From RBG-16-34-14 sp963727535 (GTDB taxonomy: Bacteria; Bacteroidota; Ignavibacteria; Ignavibacteriales; Ignavibacteriaceae), in assembly GCA_963727535.1 (NCBI GenBank), contig CAVSGR010000002.1, positions 53,118 to 117,117 of the forward strand: 64,000 nt of DNA, read 5' to 3'. Below, piece after piece: positions 18,802-27,822 of this stretch. The position numbers and the translations under genes are program-made. Positions within the stretch are counted from its first letter, which is position 1; every line of letters starts with the position of its first letter. The notes under the pieces were generated by a model. The model was not told the DNA's origin and searched no databases. It was given only the letters and a program-made list of their open reading frames with translations.

Positions 18802-19560
18802 ATGAAAACATATAATTATCTTCTTAATATTATCAACTCAAAAGGAGCAGCTTATCTTGTTCTTCTTGATCCTGATAAAATTAATGTGGATCGCTTGCCT
18901 GAATTTGTAAAATATTGTGAGAGAGCAGGTGTTGACGGATTTTTAATCGGGGGAAGTTTGATGCTAAATAACAACTTTGAACTCTTCATTAAAAAAGTAA
19001 AGCAAAGTACAAAAGTTCCTGCAATAATTTTTCCGGGAAGTGTACAGCAAGTATCTGGTGAGGCAGATGCGATCCTTTATCTTTCAGTTGTAAGTGGAAG
19101 AAATCCCGAAAACCTGATAGGCAAGCATGTTATCGCGGCTCCTTTAATAAAGGAAGTCGGTATTGAACCAATTGCTACCGGCTACATATTGATAGAATCA
19201 GGAGTTACAACAACCGCACAGTATATGAGTGGAAGTTTGCCGATACCCAGAAATAAGCCCGAAATAGCAGCAGCAACCGCTTTAGCAGCCGAGTATCTTG
19301 GAATGAAATTTATTTATCTTGAAGCTGGTTCGGGAGCTGAAAATACAGTGCCGGATGAAATGATAAAAAAAGTCGCATCATTTTGTTCTATTCCGGTTAT
19401 AGTTGGCGGCGGAATAAAAACTCCAATTGTTGCAAGACAGAAAATTGAAAACGGTGCCAGAATAATTGTTACAGGCAATTTTTTTGAGAATGAAAGCAAT
19501 TGGGATATGATAAAAGATTTTGCGGATGCTATTCATATTAATAAACCTATGTTTGTTTAA
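18802..19560 (+). CDS. Geranylgeranylglyceryl/heptaprenylglyceryl-phosphate synthase (PcrB-like)
   Basis: A 252-residue TIM-barrel enzyme that joins a polyprenyl diphosphate to sn-glycerol-1-phosphate. Motifs: YLVLLDPDK (19-27), DGFLIGGS (about 46-53), FPGSVQQVS, and the phosphate-binding VGGGIKTP (about 200) plus ARIIVTGNFFE near the end. The group is archaeal in origin for lipid synthesis but also occurs in Bacteroidota (group II) with an unresolved cellular role. It has no signal peptide. It is followed 24 nt later by gmhA, likely in one operon. Confidence 0.9.
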   Translation: MKTYNYLLNIINSKGAAYLVLLDPDKINVDRLPEFVKYCERAGVDGFLIGGSLMLNNNFELFIKKVKQSTKVPAIIFPGSVQQVSGEADAILYLSVVSGRNPENLIGKHVIAAPLIKEVGIEPIATGYILIESGVTTTAQYMSGSLPIPRNKPEIAAATALAAEYLGMKFIYLEAGSGAENTVPDEMIKKVASFCSIPVIVGGGIKTPIVARQKIENGARIIVTGNFFENESNWDMIKDFADAIHINKPMFV

Positions 19561-19584
19561 CTTTCCTTATATAATCAAATACAC

Positions 19585-20166
19585 TTGGATAAAAAGAAAT
19601 TCATTGCAGATTCACTCACCGAAAGTTCTGAAACAAAATTAAAAATAGTTTCAGAATGTTCCGGTGATATCATTTCTGCTGCTGATTTAATAGTTAATGC
19701 ATTTAAGAATGGTAACAAACTTCTTCTTTGTGGAAACGGCGGCAGCGCAGCAGATTGCCAGCACATTGCTGCCGAACTTATTATTAGACTGAGTCATAAA
19801 ATTAAACGTCCTGCTTTGCCTGCAATTGCGCTTACAACAGACACTTCTTTTTTAACAGCAGGGGGAAATGATATCGGTTTCGAAAATGTTTTTGCAAGGG
19901 GTGTAGAAGGACTAGGAAATAAAGGTGATGTTCTGCTGGGAATTTCTACAAGCGGCAATTCTGTAAATATTATTAAAGCAATTGAAATGGCAAAATCAAA
20001 AGGAATGAAAACCATCGCTTTTCTTGGTGGCAACGGCGGCAAAATTAAACCAATCATTGACCAGTCAATTGTAATTCCTTCAGAAAATGTCCAGAGAATC
20101 CAGGAAGGACACATTACTGTTGCCCATATTATTTGTGAGATTGTAGAAGAAGAGTTGTTCGGATAG
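19585..20166 (+). CDS. gmhA: D-sedoheptulose 7-phosphate isomerase (SIS domain)
   Basis: A 193-residue phosphosugar isomerase that converts sedoheptulose 7-phosphate to D-glycero-manno-heptose 7-phosphate, the first step of ADP-heptose synthesis for LPS. The SIS domain is clear: LLLCGNGGSAADCQHIAAEL (about 52-71), then LLGISTSGNSVNIIKA (about 115). The C-terminal IQEGHITVAHIICEIVEE segment carries the conserved Glu and His used in catalysis. A TTG start at 19585 is used here because no in-frame ATG precedes the conserved N-terminal helix. It lies 24 nt after the polyprenylglyceryl-phosphate synthase gene. No other heptose genes are visible in the window. Confidence 0.88.
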   Translation: MDKKKFIADSLTESSETKLKIVSECSGDIISAADLIVNAFKNGNKLLLCGNGGSAADCQHIAAELIIRLSHKIKRPALPAIALTTDTSFLTAGGNDIGFENVFARGVEGLGNKGDVLLGISTSGNSVNIIKAIEMAKSKGMKTIAFLGGNGGKIKPIIDQSIVIPSENVQRIQEGHITVAHIICEIVEEELFG

Positions 20167-20173
20167 TATTATC

Positions 20174-20252
20174 ATACCGGACTTGATCCGGTATCTCTTA
20201 AATAATTAAGATTCCGCATCAAGCCTGCCTGACGGCAAGGCAGGTGCGGAAT
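20174..20252. repeat. Composite palindromic intergenic repeat
   Basis: Two hairpins in tandem: ATACCGGA/TCCGGTAT with a 5-nt loop (20174-20194), then ATTCCGCA/TGCGGAAT (20211-20252) enclosing an inner GCCTGCC/GGCAGG stem. It is followed by GACAAA. It resembles the dispersed REP-like elements of this bacterial group and fills the gap between gmhA and the DUF192 gene. Confidence 0.75.
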
Positions 20253-20269
20253 GACAAAAGAATCACAAG

Positions 20270-20817
20270 TTAGTTCCCCTTCCAGCTTATCTTATCGCCT
20301 TCCTTAATATTATGCCTGTCGGAAAAGCCTGCATCTACTTCAATTACAAACTTTGCCGGTTTTGTAGATGGATAAGACTGATCAGATAAAACCTTTGTGT
20401 TTTTATGGATTGTTACAATTTCTTTCTGAGAACTTACAAATATCATATCAAGAGGAATTAATGTATTTCGCATCCAGAATGATTGCATTTTCTCTTCTGG
20501 AAAAATAAAAAGCATTCCCTGGTTTTCTTCCATACTTTTTCTCTTCATCAAGCCAAGCTCTCTTTTATATTCTGTATTTGCAATTTCAATGTCAATCGTA
20601 CTTTTCTTAACGCTATCTGCAGAATAAAAAGTAAGCTCTCCTTCTTTTTAAAGTGATATCCTTCATCATAATCGTGTTTCTTTAATAAATCCGGAAAAGC
20701 GAGGAAAATTATTAATGCCAGTACGGCAATAACAGCTATAACCCGGTAAAGAGGTTTTATTCCTGCTTTAGTCTGCCCTGATTTTTCAATGTGTCTTACT
20801 GGTTTCTTTTTAGCCAC
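20270..20817 (-). CDS. DUF192 protein, membrane-anchored (frameshifted)
   Basis: An N-terminal membrane helix (VIAVIAVLALIIFLAF, about residue 27-42) is followed by a DUF192 beta domain: GLMKRKSMEENQGMLFIF, then MQSFWMRNTLIPLDMIFV, both hallmark segments of the family. The frame changes near 20645: the upstream frame stops at 20548, but adding one A to an A5 run (TTTTT on the plus strand) restores FKKEGELTFYSADSVKK and joins the two halves. This strongly suggests a homopolymer sequencing error rather than a pseudogene. DUF192 proteins are small extracytoplasmic proteins of unknown function. Confidence 0.82.
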
Positions 20818-20875
20818 TGAATTTTTTCCGTAACTTTAGTTTTAAAAATAAAGATTATCTCAAATTTTTAATTTT

Positions 20876-20933
20876 GTCAGTCTGAGCTCGTCGAAGACTG
20901 ATAAAAGTCACACTTCGACAGGCTCAGCGTGAC
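20876..20933. repeat. REP-like inverted repeat
   Basis: Arms at 20876-20896 and 20913-20933 are imperfect 21-bp inverted copies (17 of 21 matching) sharing CTGAGC and GTCGAAG blocks. It lies upstream of the hydrolase gene and is the only feature in the 200-nt gap. Confidence 0.7.
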
Positions 20934-21017
20934 ACAGAAAATTGTTTGTGAGATATCTTATTTAAACTTACAAAATTTTTTCATCTGCCGACAAGGCAAT
21001 CAACAACACAAAATAAA

Positions 21018-21877
21018 ATGAACAACAGCAAAATTCTTGAAAGAGAAAAAATAAAATTGAACGAAGCACAAACGAAAATGCTGATTAGTGGCTGGGGAAA
21101 AGGTGTCTATGATAATACAATCGTTGAAAGAATAACTTATCTGTCTGATGGACTAAAAGTAAAAGGATACATTGCTTACCCCAGGGATAACAAAGGGAAA
21201 GAAATTTCCCTGCATAATCTGGAACAGAGGCGGTTACGAAAACAAGGGCGCAATCGACAGCTTTACTGCAAGAGGAATGTTCGGACAAATTGCAAGCTGG
21301 GGTTATGTCGTTTTTGCTTCTCAGTATAGAGGAAATGCCGGCGGCGAAGGAAAAGAAGAACTCGGTGGAAGTGATGTTAATGATATTTTGAATCTCATTC
21401 CTCTTGCAGATGAACTTCCATTTGCAGATAAAGAAAAATGGGGAATGGAAGGCTGGAGCCGCGGTGGAATGATGACTTTTCTAACACTTAAACAAAATAA
21501 AAAATTCTTAATGTGCTGTGCTGGTTGGTGCAATTTCAAATTTTAAGATGAATGCAAATAAAAATCCCAATATAAAAAAATATTATTCTGAATTGATCGG
21601 AGAAAAAAATATTGAAGAAGAAATCAATAAGAGATCCGCTATAAATTTCACTGAGCAGCTTCCTAAAATTCCATACCTTGTCCTGCACGGTTTAGCAGAT
21701 ACAGATGTTTCGCCTTTGCAGTCTATTGAACTTTCTAAAAAGTTTTATGAGTTAAATATTCAGCATAGGTTAGTTTTATTTGAAGGTGGAGATCACTACC
21801 TGAAGAGACACAGAAAAGAAGTCGATACCTTAAGAAAGATGTGGTATGGAGAAGTATTTGAAATGAACCAGAAATAA
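21018..21877 (+). CDS. Alpha/beta hydrolase, prolyl-oligopeptidase-like (two frameshifts)
   Basis: A serine hydrolase of the S9/dienelactone-hydrolase type, split over three frames. Frame 1 opens at ATG 21018 and carries KVKGYIAYP. The second part holds FPCIIWNRGGY (oxyanion region), GYVVFASQYRGN and the nucleophile elbow GWSRGG. The third part holds the acid loop YLVLHGLADTDVSP and the catalytic-His segment FEGGDHYL. Breaks lie near 21205 (GGGAAAGAAATTT, one base extra restores GKKFPCII) and near 21510-21525 (one indel restores VLVGAISNFKM). All catalytic elements survive, so a real gene with assembly errors is more likely than a decayed one. It has no signal peptide. A terminator follows. 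Confidence 0.8.
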
Positions 21878-21891
21878 AAATTATTATAAAA

Positions 21892-21925
21892 ATGAGCGGC
21901 TACATTTGTAACCGCTTTTTTTAGA
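21892..21925. terminator. Bidirectional intrinsic terminator
   Basis: Stem AGCGGCTAC/GTAACCGCT with one mismatch and a short loop, followed by TTTTTTT on the plus strand and an AT-rich tail on the minus strand. It separates the convergent hydrolase and AIPR genes. Confidence 0.8.
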
Positions 21926-21941
21926 ATATAAGATAATTTAA

Positions 21942-23140
21942 CTAATTATTTATAGTTAATTTTTTATAGATTGATGTGATTTGATAAAGAGAAGAATAAC
22001 AAGCAATGCTTTTCCCCATCGTTTGGGGATTCGAATCAGCCATTGATTGATAAGTATAAATTGCAGCCTTAATTATTTCTTCATCCTGAAAAATTGGTGG
22101 AGGAGCTATATGACCACCCTTGCTTTGTTTTGATTGCAAATACAGACAGAGAAGCTAATATAGGAAATACAATACCATCTGGTATATCGGTTATGTTTCC
22201 CTTTTCGTCACGAGAGAGTGCCCGCAAACGAGAACCGGCAAACCCTTGATGAGTTTTCCATTTATTATACAACTCTAATGCTTGAGCAGCAATATCAAGG
22301 TAAAATTGATATAGTCTTTGATATTTATCATTTTCTGGATCATTAAGATCCTTCGCTCTCTTATATATTTCCTGAAAATCTTTCAGACATTTAGTTTTCA
22401 TACTGTAAGTAAAAACTTTATTAGGTATCTGACCATCACCGTCTTTCAACCATAATTCTGCAGGAATCAGAGCTGCTATTACTTGAAGTAATTTTTCTGT
22501 TTTAACATAATCATCCGAGATCTTTGTTTCTGATTTTTTCAGTTTAGTATACGGAAGTTTTGATTGAAGGCTTTCTTCTAATTCATCCAACTGACCAAGT
22601 CTACCAGCTATTGAAATCGTCATTACATCATTCTGAAAATTTCTTGATATTGAAGTCTCTCCAATAAGGTTTTCATCCTTTGTAATAATTATTTCAAACT
22701 TCACATGTATCGTTGGAATCGGTTCATTATTTAATTTCCTTTCATTGACGAAGTCCTTGATGACACCTTGAGTTTGAGAACCATTAATAATGCTAGGTTC
22801 AAAGAGCCTGACAGATTTATTTTTCTCATCAATTTCAAATTCACGTGCTACTATAACAATACCACTATTTAGCACAGAGAAATTATGCAGATATATTTGT
22901 TAATGTTTCTAATATGGCCCTATTAACCTGGGTAGGGACTCTCCTTTTTTTACCTTCAGCTTCTAATAGGTAATCTCTGACATTTTCATCTGTCGGTAAA
23001 TCTAAAATAGAAATAATGGGGGCCTGACCACTAAAAATTTTTCTATCATTTTCCAAGTCTTCGGGACAACTTATATTTCTGATAGAAAAAAATTGAAAGT
23101 CATGAAAATTGTGCGAATGCACTGCTTGTGTAGTACTCAT
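21942..23140 (-). CDS. AIPR-family (abortive infection phage resistance) protein, two frameshifts
   Basis: About 400 residues when joined. The N-terminal part holds IISILDLPTDENVRDYL and VPTQVNRAILETL. The AIPR core then reads SVLNSGIVIVAREFEID and LFEPSIINGSQTQGVI, corresponding to the family's FWxLNNGITI and PxIVNGxQT signatures. The C-terminal part ends KGGHIAPPPIFQDEEII. The start is ATG 23140, which has AGGAG 9 nt upstream; an upstream in-frame ATG at 23164 has no such site. Breaks are near 22880 (between ILETLTNIS and HNFSVLNSG) and near 22115 (between AIKTKQG and GHIAPPP). AIPR proteins were found in phage abortive-infection loci; the mechanism is unknown. No restriction or toxin partner lies next to it. 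Confidence 0.75.
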
Positions 23141-23493
23141 TGTAGAACTCCTATTTTTAAACATTTGATCACCTTTTCTTAGGCCTCAACAACCAGTTAA
23201 GGCAGGGTGAATCGAAATACGATCCAAATATATATCATGTACATTTTAACTTTATCAATCCACATTACCAAATATTCCCTGTATCTTTCCTTTCCTTGAG
23301 TTTCTAACGCAAAACAATTAGATTATCCTTCTATTTACAACAGATTTTACCTCTGAGAAAGTTCGATTTTAAGAGTTTTATAACATTTATCTCCTAAAAT
23401 TGAAAAGATGTAAAGACTTATTAGCAGAGTTAAATAGACAAGAAATTTTTGAAATATTTTCCCCCGTCAAAAGCGGGGAAAGGGTAATAAATA
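23141..23493. promoter_or_regulatory. Intergenic region between AIPR gene and aceE, with leader hairpin
   Basis: About 350 nt without a convincing gene. It must carry both divergent promoters. A 7-bp stem TTTCCCC/GGGGAAA (23458-23481) sits directly before the aceE ribosome-binding region AAAGGG, and could influence aceE translation or end upstream transcription. No known riboswitch fold was recognised. Confidence 0.4.
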
Positions 23494-26160
23494 ATGAAAA
23501 ACGGAAAATCGGCGGAACAGGAAATAAAAGATATTGAAACCCGCGAATGGTTATACTCACTTGATTATGTTTTTGAACATGGCGGACCTGAAAGAGTAAG
23601 AGAACTTCTTCAGCAACTACATATAAGAGCACACAAAGCAGGAGTTGAAATGCCCTTCTCGGCAAACACTCCTTACATCAATACAATACCACGCGAAAAA
23701 CAATCACCATTCCCCGGCAATAGGGAAATTGAAAGAAGAATAAAAAGTATAATAAGATGGAATGCAATGGCAATGGTGGTTGGCGCCAACAAACAGGAAA
23801 GCGGCATCGGTGGACACATATCTACTTTTGCTTCTGCAGCTACTCTTTATGAAATAGGTTTTAATCATTTCTTCAAAGGAAGAGGCGAAGAAGGAACCGG
23901 CGACCAGATATATTTCCAGGGACACGCTTCACCCGGCATTTACGCAAGAGCTTATCTCGAAGGAAGACTTTCAACTGAAAAGCTTAAAAATTTCAGAAGA
24001 GAATTGAAACCGGGTGGCGGTCTTTCTTCTTATCCGCATCCATGGTTAATGCCGGATTTCTGGGAATTCCCCACTGTCTCGATGGGACTTGGCCCGATTA
24101 TGTCGATTTACCAGGCAAGGTTTAACCGGTATCTTGAGGACAGAGGATTAAAGAAAAATAACAATCACCATGTATGGGCTTTCTTAGGTGATGGTGAAAC
24201 TGATGAACCTGAAACTTTAGGTGCAATTACTCTCGCTTCAAGAGAAAAACTTGATAATCTTATCTTTGTTATAAACTGTAACCTGCAAAGACTTGATGGA
24301 CCCGTACGCGGCAACGGAAAAATAATCCAGGAACTTGAAGCTATTTTCCGTGGTGCAGGATGGAATGTAATTAAAGTTATCTGGGGAAGTGACTGGGACC
24401 CTCTTCTTGAAAAAGATACAGAGGGAAAACTTGTCAAGAGAATGAGTGAAACTGTCGATGGACAATACCAGAAAATATCTGTTGAAACCGGAGAATATAT
24501 CCGTGAAAATTTCTTCGGTGATCTTAAGGACATGGTAGAAAGCTACACAGATGAACAGCTTCAGAAAATGAAACGCGGCGGTCACGATCCCGAAAAAGTT
24601 TATGCTGCATATAAAGCTGCTACAGAACATAAAGGTTCGCCGACGGTTATTCTTGCAAAAACTATTAAAGGATACGGACTCGGTGAAAGCGGTGAGGGAA
24701 AAAACATAACTCACCAGCAGAAAAAACTTAATGAAGATGAATTAAAAGAATTCAGAACGAGATTCGGAATTCCTATTTCCGACGATGATGTTGCTTCTGC
24801 TCCATTTTATAAACCTTCGGAAAACAGTGATGAGATGAAATATCTCAAAGCAAGAAGAGAAGGACTTGGCGGTTACGTTCCCCAAAGAAAAGTTGCTGCC
24901 GGACCAATAAAAACTCCATCCGAAGAAATCTTTGAAGAATTTTATAAAGGAACAGAAGGAAGAGAAGTTTCCACAACAATGGTTTTTGTAAGAATACTTG
25001 CTAAGCTTCTTAAAGATAAGGAAATAGGTAAGTTGATTGTTCCTATCGTTCCTGACGAAGCAAGAACTTTTGGTATGGAAGCTTTATTCAGACAGGTTGG
25101 AATTTACTCTCACGTTGGTCAGCTTTATGATCCTGTTGATAAAGAAAGTTTACTTTATTATAAGGAAGCAGTGAATGGACAAATCCTTGAAGAAGGAATA
25201 ACTGAAGCAGGCTCTATGTCTTCTTTTATTTCTGCAGGGACAGCTTATGCAACTCACGGAATAAATATGATTCCTTTCTTTGTTTACTATTCTATGTTTG
25301 GAATGCAAAGAATCGGCGATCTTGTTTGGGCTGCAGGAGATATGCAATGCAAAGGATTTCTTTTAGGAGGAACTGCAGGCAGAACTACACTTAACGGAGA
25401 AGGTTTACAGCACCAGGATGGCAACAGTCATTTGCTGGCTTATACTCTTCCAAATCTTGTTACTTATGATCCCGCTTTTGCTTATGAGATAGCAGTAATA
25501 ATCAGAGACGGAATTAGAAGGATGTATGAAGAGCAGGAAAATGTTTATTACTATTTAACTATTATGAATGAAAATTACGCTATGCCTCATATGCCTGAAG
25601 GAGCTAAGGAAGGCATAGTGAAAGGAATGTATAAATTCAAAGCTTCGGATAAAAAGAATTTGAAACTTCATGCTCAGCTCTTTGGAAGTGGTACAATTAT
25701 GAACGAGGTGCTAAAAGCGCAACAGATTCTAGAAAATGATTACAAAGTTGCAGCAGATGCATGGAGCGTTACAAGTTACAAAGAACTTAGAAGAGAAGCT
25801 TTGAATGTTGAAAGATGGAATCTTCTTAATCCAACCTCAAAACCAAAAGAATCATATCTGCAAAGCGTTTTGAAAAATGAAAAAGGTGTTTTTGTAGCAT
25901 CTTCAGATTATGTTAAAGCACTTCCCGATTCAGTTTCAAAATGGTTTCCGCGTCCTCTTTATTCTCTTGGAACCGATGGATTCGGTAGAAGCGAAGGGCG
26001 TGCTGAATTGAGAGATTTCTTCGAAGTTGATGCTAAACATATTGTGCTGGCTACGTTGTATGCACTTGTAAATGAAGGAAGTATTGAAAAATCGGTTGTT
26101 GAAAAGGCTGTTAAAGATCTTAAGATAAATCCTTCAAAACCTAATCCTATGATTTCTTAA
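23494..26160 (+). CDS. aceE: Pyruvate dehydrogenase E1 component, homodimeric type
   Basis: An 888-residue thiamine-diphosphate enzyme that decarboxylates pyruvate and acetylates the E2 lipoyl group. It has the full AceE architecture: an N-terminal QESGIGGHISTFASAATLYE-type segment, the ThDP motif GDGETDEPETLG near 231 with NCNLQRLDGPVRGNGK downstream, a pyrimidine-binding domain (GITEAGSMSSF, about 567) and a C-terminal transketolase domain ending with SLGTDGFGRSEGR. It is the first gene of an E1-E2-E3 operon with 26- and 3-nt gaps. The single-chain form differs from the E1 alpha/beta type found in many bacteria. It is intact. Confidence 0.96.
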   Translation: MKNGKSAEQEIKDIETREWLYSLDYVFEHGGPERVRELLQQLHIRAHKAGVEMPFSANTPYINTIPREKQSPFPGNREIERRIKSIIRWNAMAMVVGANKQESGIGGHISTFASAATLYEIGFNHFFKGRGEEGTGDQIYFQGHASPGIYARAYLEGRLSTEKLKNFRRELKPGGGLSSYPHPWLMPDFWEFPTVSMGLGPIMSIYQARFNRYLEDRGLKKNNNHHVWAFLGDGETDEPETLGAITLASREKLDNLIFVINCNLQRLDGPVRGNGKIIQELEAIFRGAGWNVIKVIWGSDWDPLLEKDTEGKLVKRMSETVDGQYQKISVETGEYIRENFFGDLKDMVESYTDEQLQKMKRGGHDPEKVYAAYKAATEHKGSPTVILAKTIKGYGLGESGEGKNITHQQKKLNEDELKEFRTRFGIPISDDDVASAPFYKPSENSDEMKYLKARREGLGGYVPQRKVAAGPIKTPSEEIFEEFYKGTEGREVSTTMVFVRILAKLLKDKEIGKLIVPIVPDEARTFGMEALFRQVGIYSHVGQLYDPVDKESLLYYKEAVNGQILEEGITEAGSMSSFISAGTAYATHGINMIPFFVYYSMFGMQRIGDLVWAAGDMQCKGFLLGGTAGRTTLNGEGLQHQDGNSHLLAYTLPNLVTYDPAFAYEIAVIIRDGIRRMYEEQENVYYYLTIMNENYAMPHMPEGAKEGIVKGMYKFKASDKKNLKLHAQLFGSGTIMNEVLKAQQILENDYKVAADAWSVTSYKELRREALNVERWNLLNPTSKPKESYLQSVLKNEKGVFVASSDYVKALPDSVSKWFPRPLYSLGTDGFGRSEGRAELRDFFEVDAKHIVLATLYALVNEGSIEKSVVEKAVKDLKINPSKPNPMIS

Positions 26161-26186
26161 AAAAATAAAGTTCAGTAAGGATAAAA

Positions 26187-27819
26187 ATGTCAAAGGAATT
26201 TAAGCTACCGGAACTCGGAGAAAATATTGAATCTGCAGATATCATTAATGTTCTGGTCAAGCCTGGCGATAAAATAGAAAAAGAACAAAGCATTATTGAA
26301 ATAGAAACTGATAAAGCAACTATCGAAGTTCCCTCTTCTTATGACGGAGTTGTTGAAGAAGTTCTCGTTAAGCAGGGAGATAAAGTAAAAGTAGGTCAGA
26401 CAATTATTAAAGTGGATGATGGGGACGGAAAATCTGTACCTAAAGAAAAAACTTCTGAAACGAAAGAAGAAACAAAATCAATAGGCAAAGAAAAGAAAGA
26501 AACCAAACCGCAAAAATCTGAAAAGCCTGTTTCCACAGAAACTTCTATTATTGATGTAACTTTACCCGAGCTCGGAGAAAATATTGAATCTGCTGATATC
26601 ATAAATATTTTGGTAAAACCTGGCGACAATATCGAAAAGGACCAGGGAATTATTGAAATTGAAACAGATAAAGCTACTGTAGAAGTTCCTTCAAGTATAA
26701 GCGGGAAAGTTGTAGAAGTTTTAGTAAAAACAGGAGAGAAAGCAAAAACAGGACAAGCGATAATTAGAGTTGAATCTTCCGGAACTGAAGCTGTAGACAA
26801 AACAAAGTCCGCTAAAAAAGAAATAGTCGAACAGAAAAGCGATACAAAAGCAGAACAAGTAGTTGCTGAACCGGAATATGATTCTGAACGTGTTGAACAA
26901 CCTCCTATCATGAAAGAAGCCGCGCCGGCTGCACCTTCTGTAAGAAGATTAGCAAGAGAAATAGGCATTAATATTAAAGATGTTCCCGGCTCAGGTCCTT
27001 CCGGCAGAATTTCAATGTCCGATGTAAAAGCTTATGCAAAAAAACTTAATGAATCAAAAACCGGCTTTGTTGGCGGCGGAATTAAAAAGGAAGAGCTTCC
27101 CGATTTCTCAAAGTTCGGTGAAGTTGAAATTAAGCCTACAACTAACGTAAGACAAAAAACTGCAGAACATTTAAGCTACGCCTGGGCAACTATACCTCAC
27201 GTTACACAATTTGATAAAGCGGATATTACCGAACTTGAAAAGCTAAGGAAAGAACTGAATCAAAAAGCGAAAGATTCAAAAGACAAATTAACGATGACAT
27301 CTGTTCTAGCTAAAGTTTGTGCGTCCGCTCTTAAAGTTTTTCCACAATTCAATTCAAGTATAAATCTTGAAAGAAAAGAAATTATATACAAAAAGTATTA
27401 CAATATCGGTATTGCTGTCGATACAGAGTTTGGCTTAATCGTTCCGGTTATTAAGCATGCAGACACAAAAAATATAACTGAACTTGCGCAGCGATATTAA
27501 TGCTTTGGCAGAAAAGGCCCGGAACAAAAAAGTATCACTTGAAGATTTACAGGGAGCTTGTTTCACAATTACAAATCTTGGTGGTATTGGTGGAACATCT
27601 TTTACTCCGATAGTTAACTCACCGGAAGTAGCAATACTTGGAGTATCAAAAGGTGGGTACGAACCTGTTTATACTGGAAAAATATTTGAGCCAACTTTAA
27701 TGCTTCCGCTCTCCCTTTCTTACGATCACCGTGTTATTGATGGAGCCGACGCCGCACGTTTCTTAAGATGGGTTTGCGAAGTTCTTGAGAATCCTATGAA
27801 ACTGTTGATTGAGGGATAA
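26187..27819 (+). CDS. aceF: Pyruvate dehydrogenase E2, dihydrolipoamide acetyltransferase (frameshifted)
   Basis: Domain order: lipoyl domain 1 with lipoyl-Lys in IETDKATIEVPS (Lys43), a charged linker, lipoyl domain 2 with IETDKATVEVPS (about 168), a second linker, a peripheral-subunit-binding domain (APSVRRLAREIGINIKDVPG, about 251-270), and the acetyltransferase domain. The catalytic HxxxDG is present as SYDHRVIDGADAARF. The frame changes near 27484-27490: TELAQRY-stop in one frame, SDINALAEKA in the other, which is contiguous in the family, so one inserted base is likely. The start has an AAGGATAAAAATG ribosome-binding context shared with other genes here. It transfers acetyl groups to CoA within the PDH complex. 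Confidence 0.93.
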
Positions 27820-27822
27820 CTG

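Noticed and set aside
24165..24714. Long antisense frames inside aceE
   Set aside because: They lie wholly within a strongly conserved gene and lack a ribosome-binding site or recognisable protein features.
26396..26968. A 190-codon open frame on the minus strand across aceF
   Set aside because: It mirrors the repetitive lipoyl-domain and linker coding sequence of aceF, and its composition (Ser/Val/Phe-rich with no domain) is that of a shadow frame.
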